From positions 405,043 through 469,042 of the forward strand of contig NZ_KQ948456.1 in assembly GCF_001514115.1 (NCBI RefSeq): a stretch of 64,000 nt of DNA. Reading direction: 5' to 3'. Position numbers and translations under genes: made by a program. Under the pieces are notes generated by a model. That model saw nothing but the letters and a program-made list of their open reading frames with translations, did not search any database and had not been told where the DNA came from. Below are positions 33,525 to 43,075 of this stretch, piece by piece; position 1 is the stretch's first letter; each line of letters starts with the position of its first letter. The DNA is from Streptomyces olivochromogenes (GTDB lineage Bacteria; Actinomycetota; Actinomycetes; Streptomycetales; Streptomycetaceae).

Positions 33525-34850
33525 ATGGGCGTCACGGGACCCCCCGAGCCGGTGATGGACCGGGACGAGGTGGACCGTGCGCTGGCGCGGCTCGGCGCGG
33601 AGCACGAGGCCATCGAGACCTCACTCCTCGCCCTGCAGGACCACGCGGGCCGCAGACTCCTCGAGGGCGCCGAGCTCACGGGCACGACCAAGGAGCGCTG
33701 GTCGACCGCGGACGCGTCGATCACGCTGCTGTGGGCGTACTTCGACGCGTACACGGACGCGCTGCGCTCCGCCCGCGACATCCGTTCCCGGCGACGCTGG
33801 TCGAGCCGTGAGGACCTGGTCGACCTGACCGAGCTGCTGCGCGGCGCGGGCATCACGGTCGCCGGCTCGACCACCGCCGCGGCGAACGCGCCGACGCTCA
33901 CCGGCACCGGCAGGCTCAGCGAGCGGTTCTCGCTGGTCGCGCTGGTGGAGCGGATGAACGAGCTGTACGCGTCCTCGCTCGACATGGTCGTCGCGGCGGA
34001 CGCCGTCTGGTCCGCGCTGCCCGCCCGGATCGATTTACTGGCCGCGGAGCTCCAGCGCACCCGCCAGCTCGCGCACTCCGTGGGCGTACGCCCCGGCGAG
34101 CACCCGGCGGGCGACGACCTGGAGCGGATCACCCGGACGCTGAGCACCCTGCGTCAGCAGGTCGTCTCCGACCCGCTGGCCTTCTGGGCGCCCACGAAGG
34201 GCAGTTCGGCGCCCGGCGGCGGACGTCCCGACACGACGACGTACGACCGCGAGGCGCGCGCGCTGGAGGACGTGCGCCGCGAGATCGACGCGGTGCTCAC
34301 CGTCCGCCAGGACGCGGAGGCCCGTCTCGTGCGGCTGCGGGACGTGCTCAGTCGCGCCGACCGCACGCTCGCGGAGGCGAGGAGCGCCCGCGGTGAGGTA
34401 CTGGCGAAGATCGCCGCGTCCGAGGTGCCGGCCGTCAGCGGGCCGCCTACGGTGCTGCAGGAGCAGTTGGCGACGGCCGCGGAGTACCGCAGACACGCCC
34501 AGTGGCACCGTCTGTCGCCCCTCCTGGAGGCGCTGGAGGAGAAGGCCGAGGACGAGTTGCTGCGCGCCCGCGAGTCGTTGACCGCGGTCACCCAGCCGCT
34601 CGCGGTCCGCGCGGAGCTGCGCGGCCGCCTCGACGCGTACAAGGCGAAGGTGGCCCGGCACGGCCTCGCGGAGGACCCGTTCCTCATCGAGCGCTACGAC
34701 GCGGCCCGACGCATGCTGTGGAGCGCGCCCTGCGATCTGCGGGTGGCGGAGGAGGCGGTGCTGCGCTATCAGCGGGCCGCCGTCGATCTGCTCAGCCCGC
34801 GGGTGCCCGAACAGGGCGGGCCCACCGACCGTAGGGGGCCACACGCGTGA
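33525..34850 (+). CDS. Helical protein of unknown function in the pknG cluster
   Basis: 441 residues, GAGAGG before the ATG. The sequence is almost wholly helical with heptad-like stretches (DEVDRALARLGAEHEAIETSL; YRRHAQWHRLSPLLEALEEK) and no membrane segment or enzyme motif. Middle parts such as FSLVALVERMNELYASSLDMV and EARLVRLRDVLSRADRTLAEA suggest coiled coils. It lies between the GlnH-like gene and pknG, 19 bases before the latter. A scaffold or adaptor role is possible; nothing in the sequence proves it. Confidence 0.7.
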   Translation: MGVTGPPEPVMDRDEVDRALARLGAEHEAIETSLLALQDHAGRRLLEGAELTGTTKERWSTADASITLLWAYFDAYTDALRSARDIRSRRRWSSREDLVDLTELLRGAGITVAGSTTAAANAPTLTGTGRLSERFSLVALVERMNELYASSLDMVVAADAVWSALPARIDLLAAELQRTRQLAHSVGVRPGEHPAGDDLERITRTLSTLRQQVVSDPLAFWAPTKGSSAPGGGRPDTTTYDREARALEDVRREIDAVLTVRQDAEARLVRLRDVLSRADRTLAEARSARGEVLAKIAASEVPAVSGPPTVLQEQLATAAEYRRHAQWHRLSPLLEALEEKAEDELLRARESLTAVTQPLAVRAELRGRLDAYKAKVARHGLAEDPFLIERYDAARRMLWSAPCDLRVAEEAVLRYQRAAVDLLSPRVPEQGGPTDRRGPHA

Positions 34851-34869
34851 GCGTTGAAGGTGATGCAGT

Positions 34870-37428
34870 GTGAGTGAGCAGCAGAAGTGCCAGCGGCCCG
34901 GTTGCCCGGGGTCGTACGAGGACGTGGGCGGCGGCGAGCTGTACTGCGACACGTGCGGTCTGGCACCCGTCGTCGCGTCGAACGGCATGGTGGGCTCGCC
35001 CCCGACCGGACTCACCGCGGGCGGCAAGGGCTCGCGCGGCTCCGGCAGCAGTTCGCGGGCGAGTTCCCGCAGCTCCAGTTCCCGTACGTCCTCGCGCTCC
35101 TCCCAGTCGCGGCGCTCGGTCTCCGGGCGCCTGTCGCGCTCGCTGTCCGGCAACGCGAGCAGCCGCTCGGTGTCGGTGCGCAGCTCGGGCTCGACCGCCT
35201 CCTCCAGTGGCCGCGGACGGCTCGGCGTCGGGCTGGTGCAGGTGCCGGACGTGCCGCGGCCCGACCCGCGCGCGATGGTGCTGGAGAACCCGGAGGTGCC
35301 CGAGCGCAAGCGGTTCTGCTCGCGCTCCGACTGCGGGGCGCCGGTGGGCCGTTCGCGCGGTGAGCGGGTGGGGCGCACCGAGGGGTTCTGCACCAAGTGC
35401 GGTCACCCGTACTCGTTCGTGCCGAAGCTGCACACGGGCGACATCGTGCACGGCCAGTACGAGGTGGTGGGCTGTCTCGCGCACGGCGGGCTCGGCTGGG
35501 TCTACCTCGCCGTCGACCGCGCGGTCTCCGACCGTTGGGTGGTCCTCAAGGGCCTGCTCGACACCGGCGACCAGGACGCGATGGCGGCGGCGATCTCCGA
35601 GCGGCGCTTCCTCGCGGAGATCGAGCACGCCAACATCGTGCGGATCTACAACTTCGTGGAGCACCTGGACCAGCGGACGGGTTCGCTGGACGGGTACATC
35701 GTCATGGAGTACGTCGGCGGCAAGTCGCTGAAGGAGATCGCCAACGACCGTCGTACGAAGGACGGCAAGCGCGATCCGCTCCCGGTGGAGCAGGCCTGCG
35801 CGTACGGCATCGAGGCCCTGGAGGCGCTCGGCCATCTGCACAGCCGCAATCTGCTGTACTGCGACTTCAAGGTCGACAACGCGATCCAGACCGAGGACCA
35901 GCTCAAGCTGATCGACATGGGCGCGGTGCGCAGGATGGACGACGACGAGTCGGCCATCTACGGCACGGTGGGCTACCAGGCGCCGGAGGTGGCCGAGGTC
36001 GGTCCCTCGGTGGCGAGTGACCTCTACACGGTCGCCCGCACCCTGGCCGTGCTGACCTTCGACTTCCAGGGGTACACGAACGTCTTCGTGGACTCCCTGC
36101 CGGACCCGGACAACATCGAGGTCTTCCGGACGTACGAGTCCTTCTACCGGCTCCTGGTGCGCGCCACCGACCCCGATCCGGCGCGCCGGTTCGCGTCCGC
36201 GCAGGAGATGGCGGAGCAGCTGACGGGTGTGCTCAGGGAGGTCGTGTCCCTCCAGACGGGGCGGGCGCGCCCTGCCCTGTCCACCCTGTTCGGGCCGGAA
36301 CTGAAGGTCACGGACACCGAGTTGTTCGGGAAGCTGGACGGGGACGTGTCACGGCTGGGGGCGCGCGCGGTGCCCCTGCGGGGGAGAAAGCGCGCGCCCG
36401 CGCCGCCCCCCGGCAGCAACGGAGCGGGGGTGAACGGGACCCCGCCGCTCCCCCTGGCTCCCGCTCCGGTCCCGGCCGCTCTGGTCAAGCCGCTGAACGC
36501 CGCGGCGACCGCGCTCGCGCTGCCGGTCCCCCGGGTCGACCCGGGGGATCCCAACGCCGGTTTCCTCGCGGGCCTGATGGCCTCGGCGCCCGCGGAGCTG
36601 ATCACCGCGCTGCACGCGGCGCCCATCGGCTCTCTGGAGCTGCGCCTGCGCGAGCTGCGGGCCCGGCTGGAGATGGGCGAACTGGCCAGTGCGAGCAGGG
36701 CGCTGGAGGCGCTGGAGGCGGACCATCCCGACGACTGGCGGGTGGTCTGGTACCGGGGTGTCGCGGCCCTGGCGACCGGGGAGCACGAGACCGCGGCGCT
36801 GTCCTTCGACGCGATCTACGACGCCTTCCCGGGCGAGCCCGCGCCCAAGCTGGCCCTCGGGCTGTGCGCGGAGGTGCTGGGGCAGTTGGACAACGCGGGC
36901 GAGTACTACCGCCTGGTGTGGACGACCGACCCCAGCTATGTCAGCTCGGCGTTCGGCCTGGCCCGCGTGCAGCTCGCGGCGGGCGACCGCCGCGGCTCCG
37001 TACGCACACTGGAGTCCGTGCCGGAGTCGTCGATCCACTACACGGCTGCGCGGGTCGCGGCGGTGCGGGCGCGGCTGCGGCAGCGGCTGGCCGAGGAGGC
37101 GGCGGCCGCCGCGTTCCTGGACGATCTGACCGCCGCCGCGGGCCAGGTCGAGGCTCTGGACGGATACGGTCTGGACGCGGTGCGACGCGAGCAGTTGTCG
37201 ACGGAGGTCCTAGGCTGCGCCCTGGACTGGGTACTCTCCGGTAGCCGGAGTTCCGCCCCGCAGTCCGGCGGCGGACCGGTGCTGCTCGGCAGTGCGGTGG
37301 ACGAGCGCGGTCTGCGTTTCGCACTGGAGCGTTCGTACCGCACGCTGGCCCGCCTCGCGCGGGGCGGCGAGGAGAGGATCGACCTGGTGGAACGTGCCAA
37401 CCGTTACCGCCCCCGGACGTGGGTGTGA
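34870..37428 (+). CDS. pknG: PknG-type serine/threonine protein kinase
   Basis: 852 residues. Zinc site 1 near the N-terminus (C7, C12, C26, C29), then a Ser/Arg-rich stretch at about residues 55-115. A rubredoxin-like site near 155-180 (FCSRSDCGAPVG, FCTKCGHPYSF) follows. The kinase domain starts about residue 196: glycine loop CLAHGGLGWVYLA, lysine in WVVLKGLL, catalytic loop LYCDFKVDN and metal site IDMGAV, as in PknG (not HRD/DFG). The C-terminal half carries TPR-like helices from about residue 595. Cytoplasmic. PknG controls glutamate metabolism in mycobacteria by phosphorylating FHA protein GarA. Confidence 0.92.
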   Translation: MSEQQKCQRPGCPGSYEDVGGGELYCDTCGLAPVVASNGMVGSPPTGLTAGGKGSRGSGSSSRASSRSSSSRTSSRSSQSRRSVSGRLSRSLSGNASSRSVSVRSSGSTASSSGRGRLGVGLVQVPDVPRPDPRAMVLENPEVPERKRFCSRSDCGAPVGRSRGERVGRTEGFCTKCGHPYSFVPKLHTGDIVHGQYEVVGCLAHGGLGWVYLAVDRAVSDRWVVLKGLLDTGDQDAMAAAISERRFLAEIEHANIVRIYNFVEHLDQRTGSLDGYIVMEYVGGKSLKEIANDRRTKDGKRDPLPVEQACAYGIEALEALGHLHSRNLLYCDFKVDNAIQTEDQLKLIDMGAVRRMDDDESAIYGTVGYQAPEVAEVGPSVASDLYTVARTLAVLTFDFQGYTNVFVDSLPDPDNIEVFRTYESFYRLLVRATDPDPARRFASAQEMAEQLTGVLREVVSLQTGRARPALSTLFGPELKVTDTELFGKLDGDVSRLGARAVPLRGRKRAPAPPPGSNGAGVNGTPPLPLAPAPVPAALVKPLNAAATALALPVPRVDPGDPNAGFLAGLMASAPAELITALHAAPIGSLELRLRELRARLEMGELASASRALEALEADHPDDWRVVWYRGVAALATGEHETAALSFDAIYDAFPGEPAPKLALGLCAEVLGQLDNAGEYYRLVWTTDPSYVSSAFGLARVQLAAGDRRGSVRTLESVPESSIHYTAARVAAVRARLRQRLAEEAAAAAFLDDLTAAAGQVEALDGYGLDAVRREQLSTEVLGCALDWVLSGSRSSAPQSGGGPVLLGSAVDERGLRFALERSYRTLARLARGGEERIDLVERANRYRPRTWV

Positions 37429-37431
37429 TTG

Positions 37432-38892
37432 ATGTCCCAGATGCCCCAGCCGACGGCCCTTTCGCGGTGCCCCAGTTGCGAGGAGCCCCTGGAGGCGGGT
37501 GACCGTTTCTGCGGTGCGTGCGGGTACGACCTGTCGGCGGTGCCCGCACCGCCCCAGGACCACCCCACGATCGCCATGAACGGCTCGTCGACACGCCCCT
37601 CCGAGGCCGCCGCGTCCCTGGACTGGCCCCTCGCGCCGGAGCCGGCGAGCTCCGACACGCCCGCGCCGGTGCACCGGGCGACCGACATCCGGGGCACGGA
37701 CTCGGGTGGCTCCGAACTCCCCCACCCGGACACGGAGTCCACGGCGGCCCAGCAGCCGGGCGACCACCCCGCGGGAGTACAGCCTTCGGGTGCACAGCCT
37801 TCGGGCGGGCAGCCCTCAGGTGCACAGCCTTCGGGCGGGCAGCCTTCGGGCGTACGGTTCGACCGGCCCCCGGAGCCCGACGAGTACCCGCTCGCCCCGC
37901 CGGCCGGAGCCCCCGCCGAGCCCGTCGTCGATCCGCGGACGGCCGACCTCGGCGCACCCGTCACACCCCCCGCGGGCACCAAACTGTGCGTCGCCTGCCG
38001 CTCCGGCCATGTGGACAGCGACGGCTACTGCGAGAACTGCGGGCACGCCCAGCCGCGCGAACGGGACCACATGGAGCAGGAGTTGGGTGCGGTGGCTGCG
38101 GTCAGCGACCGGGGCCTGCGCCACCACCGCAACGAGGACGCGTTCGCGATCTCCTCGACGGCGCTGCCGGACGGCTCCCCCGCGGTCGTCGCGATCGTCT
38201 GCGACGGGGTCTCCTCGGCGACCCGCCCCGACGAGGCCTCGCTCGCCGCGTCGCGGGCGGCGGGCGAGGCGCTGCTGGCGGCGCTGCCGCTCGGCACCCA
38301 CCCGCAGCAGGCCATGCACGAGGCGATCCTCGCGGCCTCCGAGGCCGTCAACTCGCTGGCCGAGGCGCCCCCCGCGCACGAGGAGCACGCCCCGCACCAG
38401 AACGCGCCCGCCTGCACCCTCGTCGGCGCCGTCGTCACCCCCGCCCTGCTGATCGTCGGCTGGGTCGGCGACAGCCGCGCCTACTGGGTCCCCGTCGACC
38501 GGAGTTCACCCCCCGCCCGGCTCACCGAGGACGACTCCTGGGCCGCGCAGATGGTCGCCGCGGGCCTGATGAGCGAGGCACAGGCGTACGCCGACGAGCG
38601 CGCCCACGCCATCACGGGCTGGCTCGGCGCGGACGCGTACGAACTGGAGCCGCACACCGCCTCTTTCAAGCCGGACCGGCCGGGTGTGGTGGTGGTGTGC
38701 ACCGACGGACTGTGGAACTACGCGGAGGCGGCCGAGGAGATGGCCGAGGTCGTGCCGCTGGACGCCGCCGAAAGGCCCCTGCACAGCGCCCAGGTCCTGG
38801 TGGGTCACGCCCTGGACGGCGGGGGCCACGACAACGTAACAGTGGCCGTCGTGCCGTTCCCGGCCCCGCCGCAGGGGGCAGGATCGGCCTGA
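37432..38892 (+). CDS. PP2C-type protein phosphatase with two zinc ribbons
   Basis: 486 residues from ATG 37432. Zinc ribbon 1 (CPSCEEPLEAGDRFCGACG), a Pro/Ser-rich region with five QPSGx repeats, zinc ribbon 2 (CVACRSGHVDSDGYCENCG) and the PP2C domain: AVSDRGLRHHRNEDAFAI, VVAIVCDGVSSATRPDEAS, VGWVGDSRAYWV, VVVVCTDGLWNYAE and GGHDNVTVAVV. The metal-binding aspartates (CDGV, GDSR, TDGLW, HDN) are present. It lies 3 bases after pknG and is the obvious antagonist of that kinase. The long N-terminal targeting region is unusual for PstP-like enzymes. Confidence 0.9.
   Translation: MSQMPQPTALSRCPSCEEPLEAGDRFCGACGYDLSAVPAPPQDHPTIAMNGSSTRPSEAAASLDWPLAPEPASSDTPAPVHRATDIRGTDSGGSELPHPDTESTAAQQPGDHPAGVQPSGAQPSGGQPSGAQPSGGQPSGVRFDRPPEPDEYPLAPPAGAPAEPVVDPRTADLGAPVTPPAGTKLCVACRSGHVDSDGYCENCGHAQPRERDHMEQELGAVAAVSDRGLRHHRNEDAFAISSTALPDGSPAVVAIVCDGVSSATRPDEASLAASRAAGEALLAALPLGTHPQQAMHEAILAASEAVNSLAEAPPAHEEHAPHQNAPACTLVGAVVTPALLIVGWVGDSRAYWVPVDRSSPPARLTEDDSWAAQMVAAGLMSEAQAYADERAHAITGWLGADAYELEPHTASFKPDRPGVVVVCTDGLWNYAEAAEEMAEVVPLDAAERPLHSAQVLVGHALDGGGHDNVTVAVVPFPAPPQGAGSA
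37780..37854 (+). repeat. Five 15-bp tandem repeats in the phosphatase gene
   Basis: Units at 37780, 37795, 37810, 37825 and 37840 encode QPSGA, QPSGG, QPSGA, QPSGG and QPSGV in the linker between the zinc ribbons. Near-identity of the DNA suggests recent expansion. Confidence 0.9.
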
Positions 38893-39009
38893 GGCCGCGA
38901 AAAGGCGCAATCCGTGCCCACGGGGACGGCCTCGGACCGGAGGGGACCGGTCCGCATACAGTCATCGCCTCCGCCAACTACCGGAGGTCTTGAGGGGGAC
39001 GAAGAAGGC

Positions 39010-40356
39010 ATGGCCAATTTCTCGAAGTCGAACGTGCCGCAGTTCTCGGTCGACGTGTACCAGAACGAGTACCTGCCCGAGGGCGGCCGCGAGGTCAACG
39101 CGATCGTCACGGTGAGCGCCACCGGCGGCGGCACCGTCGGGAGCGCGGTCGGCGCGCCCCACCTGTACGCGGCGGGCCAGAGCCCGGACGCCGCCGTGGC
39201 CATCATGGTCGACTGTTCCGGCTCGATGGACTACCCGCCGACCAAGATGCGGGGCGCCCGTGAGGCCACGGCCGCCGCGATCGACACCCTGCGCGACGGG
39301 GTGCGCTTCGCGGTGATCGGCGGCACGCACGTCGCCAAGGAGGTCTACCCCGGGAACGGGCGCCTCGCGGTGGCGGACGCGGCGACCCGCGGCCAGGCCA
39401 AGGAGGCGCTGCGCAGGCTGAGCGCGGGCGGCGGTACGGCGATCGGCACCTGGCTGCGCCTCGCCGACCGGCTGCTGTCCTCGGCCGAGGTGTCGATCCG
39501 GCACGGCATCCTGCTCACCGACGGCCGCAACGAACACGAGTCGCCGCAGGACCTCAAGGCCGCCCTCGACTCCTGTGCCGGACGTTTCACGTGTGACGCG
39601 CGTGGAGTGGGTACGGACTGGGAGGTCAAGGAGGTCACCGGGATCGCCTCGGCCCTGCTCGGCACCGCCGACATCGTCGCGGACCCGGCCGCCCTGTCCG
39701 CCGACTTCACGCAGATGATGGAAACAGCCATGGGCAAGGAGGTCGCGGACGTCGCGCTGCGCCTGTGGACGCCGGTCGGCACCGAGATCAAGTTCGTCAA
39801 GCAAGTGGCCCCCACGGTCGAGGAGCTGACCGACCGTCGCACCGAGGCGGGCCCGCGCGCCGGCGACTACCCCACCGGGTCCTGGGGCGACGAGTCCCGC
39901 GACTACCACGTGTGCGTCGAGGTCCCCTCGGCCGGAGTGGGCCAGGAGATGCTGGCCGCCCGGGTCTCGCTCGTCGTGCCGCAGGGCGACGGGGGCGTGC
40001 ACAACCTCGGCGCCCAGGGGCTCGTCAAGGCGGTGTGGACCGATGACATGGTGGCCTCGACGAGGATCAACTCCCAGGTCGCGCACTACACAGGTCAGGC
40101 GGAACTGGCGCAAGTCATCCAACAGGGTTTGGATCTTCGCAAATCGGGAGATGTCGACGGAGCAACGGCCAAGCTGGGCCGGGCCGTTCAGCTCGCGAGC
40201 GCGTCGGGCAACGCCGATACTGCGAAACTGCTTGCGAAGGTGGTGGACGTGGTCGACGCCGCGGCAGGTACTGTGCGATTGAAGGCAAGGGTCGAAGAGG
40301 CCGACGAAATGACCCTTGAGACACGGTCCACAAAGACTGTTCGTGTAAAGAAGTAG
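39010..40356 (+). CDS. VWA-domain protein of the pknG cluster
   Basis: 448 residues, ATG 39010. An N-terminal beta segment (FSVDVYQNEYLPEGGREVNAIV) is followed by a von Willebrand A domain with a complete MIDAS start DCSGSMDYP, TAIGTWLRLADRLL and ILLTDGRNEH. The C-terminal third is beta-rich and then helical (AELAQVIQQGLDLRKSGDVDG). No signal peptide or membrane segment, so it is cytoplasmic. VWA proteins bind partner proteins through a metal ion. Position between phosphatase and FHA genes suggests a binding platform for this kinase system. Confidence 0.88.
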   Translation: MANFSKSNVPQFSVDVYQNEYLPEGGREVNAIVTVSATGGGTVGSAVGAPHLYAAGQSPDAAVAIMVDCSGSMDYPPTKMRGAREATAAAIDTLRDGVRFAVIGGTHVAKEVYPGNGRLAVADAATRGQAKEALRRLSAGGGTAIGTWLRLADRLLSSAEVSIRHGILLTDGRNEHESPQDLKAALDSCAGRFTCDARGVGTDWEVKEVTGIASALLGTADIVADPAALSADFTQMMETAMGKEVADVALRLWTPVGTEIKFVKQVAPTVEELTDRRTEAGPRAGDYPTGSWGDESRDYHVCVEVPSAGVGQEMLAARVSLVVPQGDGGVHNLGAQGLVKAVWTDDMVASTRINSQVAHYTGQAELAQVIQQGLDLRKSGDVDGATAKLGRAVQLASASGNADTAKLLAKVVDVVDAAAGTVRLKARVEEADEMTLETRSTKTVRVKK

Positions 40357-40429
40357 CGAGCCCAGTTCCCGCTGGGAGCTGGAGAAACCCGGTCATAACG
40401 GCCGGAAAAGGAGAGGGGGAAGCGCCGAC

Positions 40430-41869
40430 ATGCCGACCTGCCCGAACGGACACCAGTCGGGTTCCGACGACTGGTGCGAGGTCTGCGGTCACCGCATGGC
40501 CGGTGCCGTGCCTCCGCCCCCTCCACCGCCGCCGCCCGCCGCCGGTTACGGCTATCCGCCGCCCGGCTCGCCCCCGCCGTCCGGTCCCGGGGGCCCGGGT
40601 GGACCCGGCGCCCCCGGTGGGCGCCCGCACCTGTCCGCCGTGCCGAATCCCGAGCCTGAGCTCTGCCCGCAGTGCCGTACGCCCCGTGAGGGCGGTGCGC
40701 CGTTCTGCGAGGAGTGCCGGTGGAACTTCCTGACGAACACGGCGACCTCGTACACCCCGGCGGCGCCGCGTCCGCAGTCACCCGCGCCCGGAATGCCCAA
40801 TCCGGCGCTGCGCTTCCAGCAGCCCCCGCAGGGGCAGGGGCAGCCTGGTGGTCCCGGCCCCGCGACCGGTCCCGGTCACGACCCGTTCGACTACCAGAGC
40901 TCGCGGCCCTCGCAGATGAACCGCCCCGCGGAACCGATTCCGCCCTACGGGCAGGATCCGTCGGGCTTCCGCGGTGACCCGTCCCGTCCGGGCGGTCCTT
41001 CCGGCCCGGGTGGTCCCGGCGGTCCTGGTGCCGGTCCTGGTGGTCCCGGTGGCTTCGGTGGTCCTGGTCCCGGTCCCGGCGGCTTCGGCGCGGACCCGTC
41101 CCGTCCGGTTCCGCCGCCGCCCGGGCCCACGCCCGGTGGCCCCGGTGGTCCCGGCGCTCCGCAGGCCTTCACCCAGCAGCCGGCCGCGCCCACGTTCCCG
41201 CAGCAGGGCCCGCCCGGGCCCGGCGGTCCGCAGTCCGGGGGCCCGTCCTTCGGCGGCGGTGACGACGACTGGGTGATCTCCCCGCCGTCGGGCAATTCGC
41301 CCGGCGGACCGGGCGGTCCCGGCGGACGCCCCGGTGGTCCCGGTGGTCCCGGTGGTCCCGGTGGTCCCGGTATGGGTCAGGGCGGCGGCTACGGCTATCC
41401 ACAGCCCGGCGCGACCCAGGCCCCGCCCGGCCCCGGTCCCGACTACCAGCAACACCGCCAGCCGCTGTCCTGGAGCGCGACGATCGGTCCCGACCGCGAG
41501 TACTTCATGGCGATGATGCAGCGCTCCGGCCCCGAGGCCGCAGGCCTGAACCTGCCCGCGTACTCACCGGAGCAGCAGCGCCCGCTCACCGGCAACCAGA
41601 TGACGATCGGCCGCCGTCGGCACTCCACCGGCGACACCCCCGACATCGACCTCTCGGTGCCCCCGGAGGACCCGGGCGTCTCGCACCAGCACGCGGTCCT
41701 GGTCCAGCAGCCGGACGGCAGCTGGGCGGTCGTCGACCAGAACTCGACCAACGGCACCACGGTCAACGGCGGCGAGGAGCCCATCCAGCCCTTCGTGCCG
41801 ATCCCGCTCCAGGACGGCGACCGGGTGCACGTCGGCGCCTGGACGACGATCACCATCAGGCGAGGCTGA
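40430..41869 (+). CDS. FHA-domain protein with two zinc ribbons and a Gly/Pro-rich linker
   Basis: 479 residues. Zinc ribbon 1 at the N-terminus (CPNGHQSGSDDWCEVCG), a proline run, zinc ribbon 2 (LCPQCRTPREGGAPFCEEC), a linker of about 250 residues rich in GGPGGPG, and a C-terminal FHA domain. FHA landmarks: TIGRRRHS, SHQHAVLV, DQNSTNGTTVNG. FHA domains bind phosphothreonine, so it is a likely substrate or reader of PknG, in the role GarA/OdhI plays in related bacteria. The collagen-like linker is repetitive at DNA level (GGTCCCGGT units at 41330-41375). Confidence 0.9.
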   Translation: MPTCPNGHQSGSDDWCEVCGHRMAGAVPPPPPPPPPAAGYGYPPPGSPPPSGPGGPGGPGAPGGRPHLSAVPNPEPELCPQCRTPREGGAPFCEECRWNFLTNTATSYTPAAPRPQSPAPGMPNPALRFQQPPQGQGQPGGPGPATGPGHDPFDYQSSRPSQMNRPAEPIPPYGQDPSGFRGDPSRPGGPSGPGGPGGPGAGPGGPGGFGGPGPGPGGFGADPSRPVPPPPGPTPGGPGGPGAPQAFTQQPAAPTFPQQGPPGPGGPQSGGPSFGGGDDDWVISPPSGNSPGGPGGPGGRPGGPGGPGGPGGPGMGQGGGYGYPQPGATQAPPGPGPDYQQHRQPLSWSATIGPDREYFMAMMQRSGPEAAGLNLPAYSPEQQRPLTGNQMTIGRRRHSTGDTPDIDLSVPPEDPGVSHQHAVLVQQPDGSWAVVDQNSTNGTTVNGGEEPIQPFVPIPLQDGDRVHVGAWTTITIRRG

Positions 41870-41895
41870 CGGCGGAGGTCGCGGCAGAAGCCGCG

Positions 41896-41931
41896 GCACG
41901 AGTCACGGGACGAGTCACGGCACGAGTCACG
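41896..41931. repeat. Three 12-bp tandem repeats
   Basis: GCACGAGTCACG, GGACGAGTCACG, GCACGAGTCACG between the convergent FHA and methyltransferase genes. The third unit covers the methyltransferase stop codon at 41927. Confidence 0.85.
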
Positions 41932-42922
41932 GCAGCGGCCAGGCGTACGGCCCCTCGGGGTCGTCCAGCCACGCCCAGGCGTCCGCGCCGTCGACCGTGA
42001 CCCCGTACCGCTCGCGCACGGGCCGACTCTCGCGCTCCCACAGCTCGTACGCCTCGTACGGGTCGAGGCCGCTCCCTGCCAGGGTCAGCAGGAACCGGAA
42101 CAGCTCGTCGCCGCGGGCCCGGCGCGGCAGCTCACGCAGGTCCTGCGGCTCCGACTCCTCGGGTCGGCTCGCGCCGCGCAGGGGCACGAAGTAGGCCGGC
42201 GTGTGCAGGAAGCGCCCCTCGGCGTGCCCGGCGTCCCGGACGCTCAGCGCGATCAGGCCGGTGGCCAGCGGAGCCAGGATGCGGGCGCCGGGACGGCACT
42301 GGGCGAGCCACGGCCGCGGGATCGAGGTCAGCGTGCAGGTGGCGATGATCCGGTCGAAGGGGGCGCGCTCGGGGACCCCGCGGGCGCCGTCCGCGGTGAC
42401 GACGGTCGGGTGGTATCCGGCGGTAGCCAGGTGCCGGCGCGCGGACTCGGTGATCTCCGGGTCGAGGTCGACCGTGGTCACCAGGCGGTCGCCGAGACGG
42501 TGGGCGAGCAGCGCCGCGTTGTAGCCGGTGCCGGCGCCGATCTCGAGGACGGCGTCCCCCTCCCGTACCTCCAGCGCGGTCAGCATCATCGCCATCAGCG
42601 ACGGCTGGCTGCTGGAGGAGACCAGTTCGCCGTCGCGCACCCGGGTGGCCAGCGGGGCGTCCGCGTAGGCGCCGCGCACCCAGTGCTCCCGGCTGCGCGG
42701 GTCGGGGTCCTCGCCCCACACCCGCTCGAAGCCGCCCACGGCACCGACGTAGTAGTACGGCACGAAGAGGTGGCGCGGGACCTCCTCGAACGCCGCCCGC
42801 CACACGGGGTCGGCGGCCCAGGCCCCGCTCCGGTCGATCTCGCGCACCAGGGCGGCCCGCGCCAGGGTGGCGAGGTTGTCGAGGTCGTGGTCGTGGTCGT
42901 GGTCGAGAGCGTGCGCGCCCAT
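41927..42922 (-). CDS. Protein-L-isoaspartate O-methyltransferase-like protein
   Basis: 331 residues from ATG 42922 with GGAGG almost touching the start. PCMT features: AAFEEVPRHLFVP, SSSSQPSLMAMMLTALEV, the SAM loop VLEIGAGTGYNAALLAHRL and VVTADGARGVPERAPFDRII. The C-terminal 110 residues extend beyond a standard PCMT, as in the larger actinobacterial group that also includes RiPP-tailoring and guide methyltransferases. It could repair isoaspartate or methylate another carboxylate. A His/Asp repeat (DHDHDHDLD) begins the protein. It is divergent from the globin gene. Confidence 0.85.
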   Translation of the reverse strand: MGAHALDHDHDHDLDNLATLARAALVREIDRSGAWAADPVWRAAFEEVPRHLFVPYYYVGAVGGFERVWGEDPDPRSREHWVRGAYADAPLATRVRDGELVSSSSQPSLMAMMLTALEVREGDAVLEIGAGTGYNAALLAHRLGDRLVTTVDLDPEITESARRHLATAGYHPTVVTADGARGVPERAPFDRIIATCTLTSIPRPWLAQCRPGARILAPLATGLIALSVRDAGHAEGRFLHTPAYFVPLRGASRPEESEPQDLRELPRRARGDELFRFLLTLAGSGLDPYEAYELWERESRPVRERYGVTVDGADAWAWLDDPEGPYAWPLP

Positions 42923-43075
42923 ACCTCCACTGTGCGGCGGGACGGGCCGCGAGGCGAGTGTCACTCCCGCTGGGCCGCCGGGGACTCTGAAGGGCTCTGG
43001 GGGGCTCTGGGGGGGCTCTGGGCCGCTGGTCCTAAGCCTTGCGTCCTCGGTCACCCGGTCTGAGACGATGGTGAG

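Noticed and set aside
37404..37982. Cysteine-rich PEGCx repeats on the minus strand
   Set aside because: They are the antisense reading of the QPSG repeats of the phosphatase; no start signal or operon context supports them.
41169..41402. DHRDHRDHRDH-type repeat peptide on the minus strand
   Set aside because: It is the antisense of the Gly/Pro-rich linker of the FHA protein.
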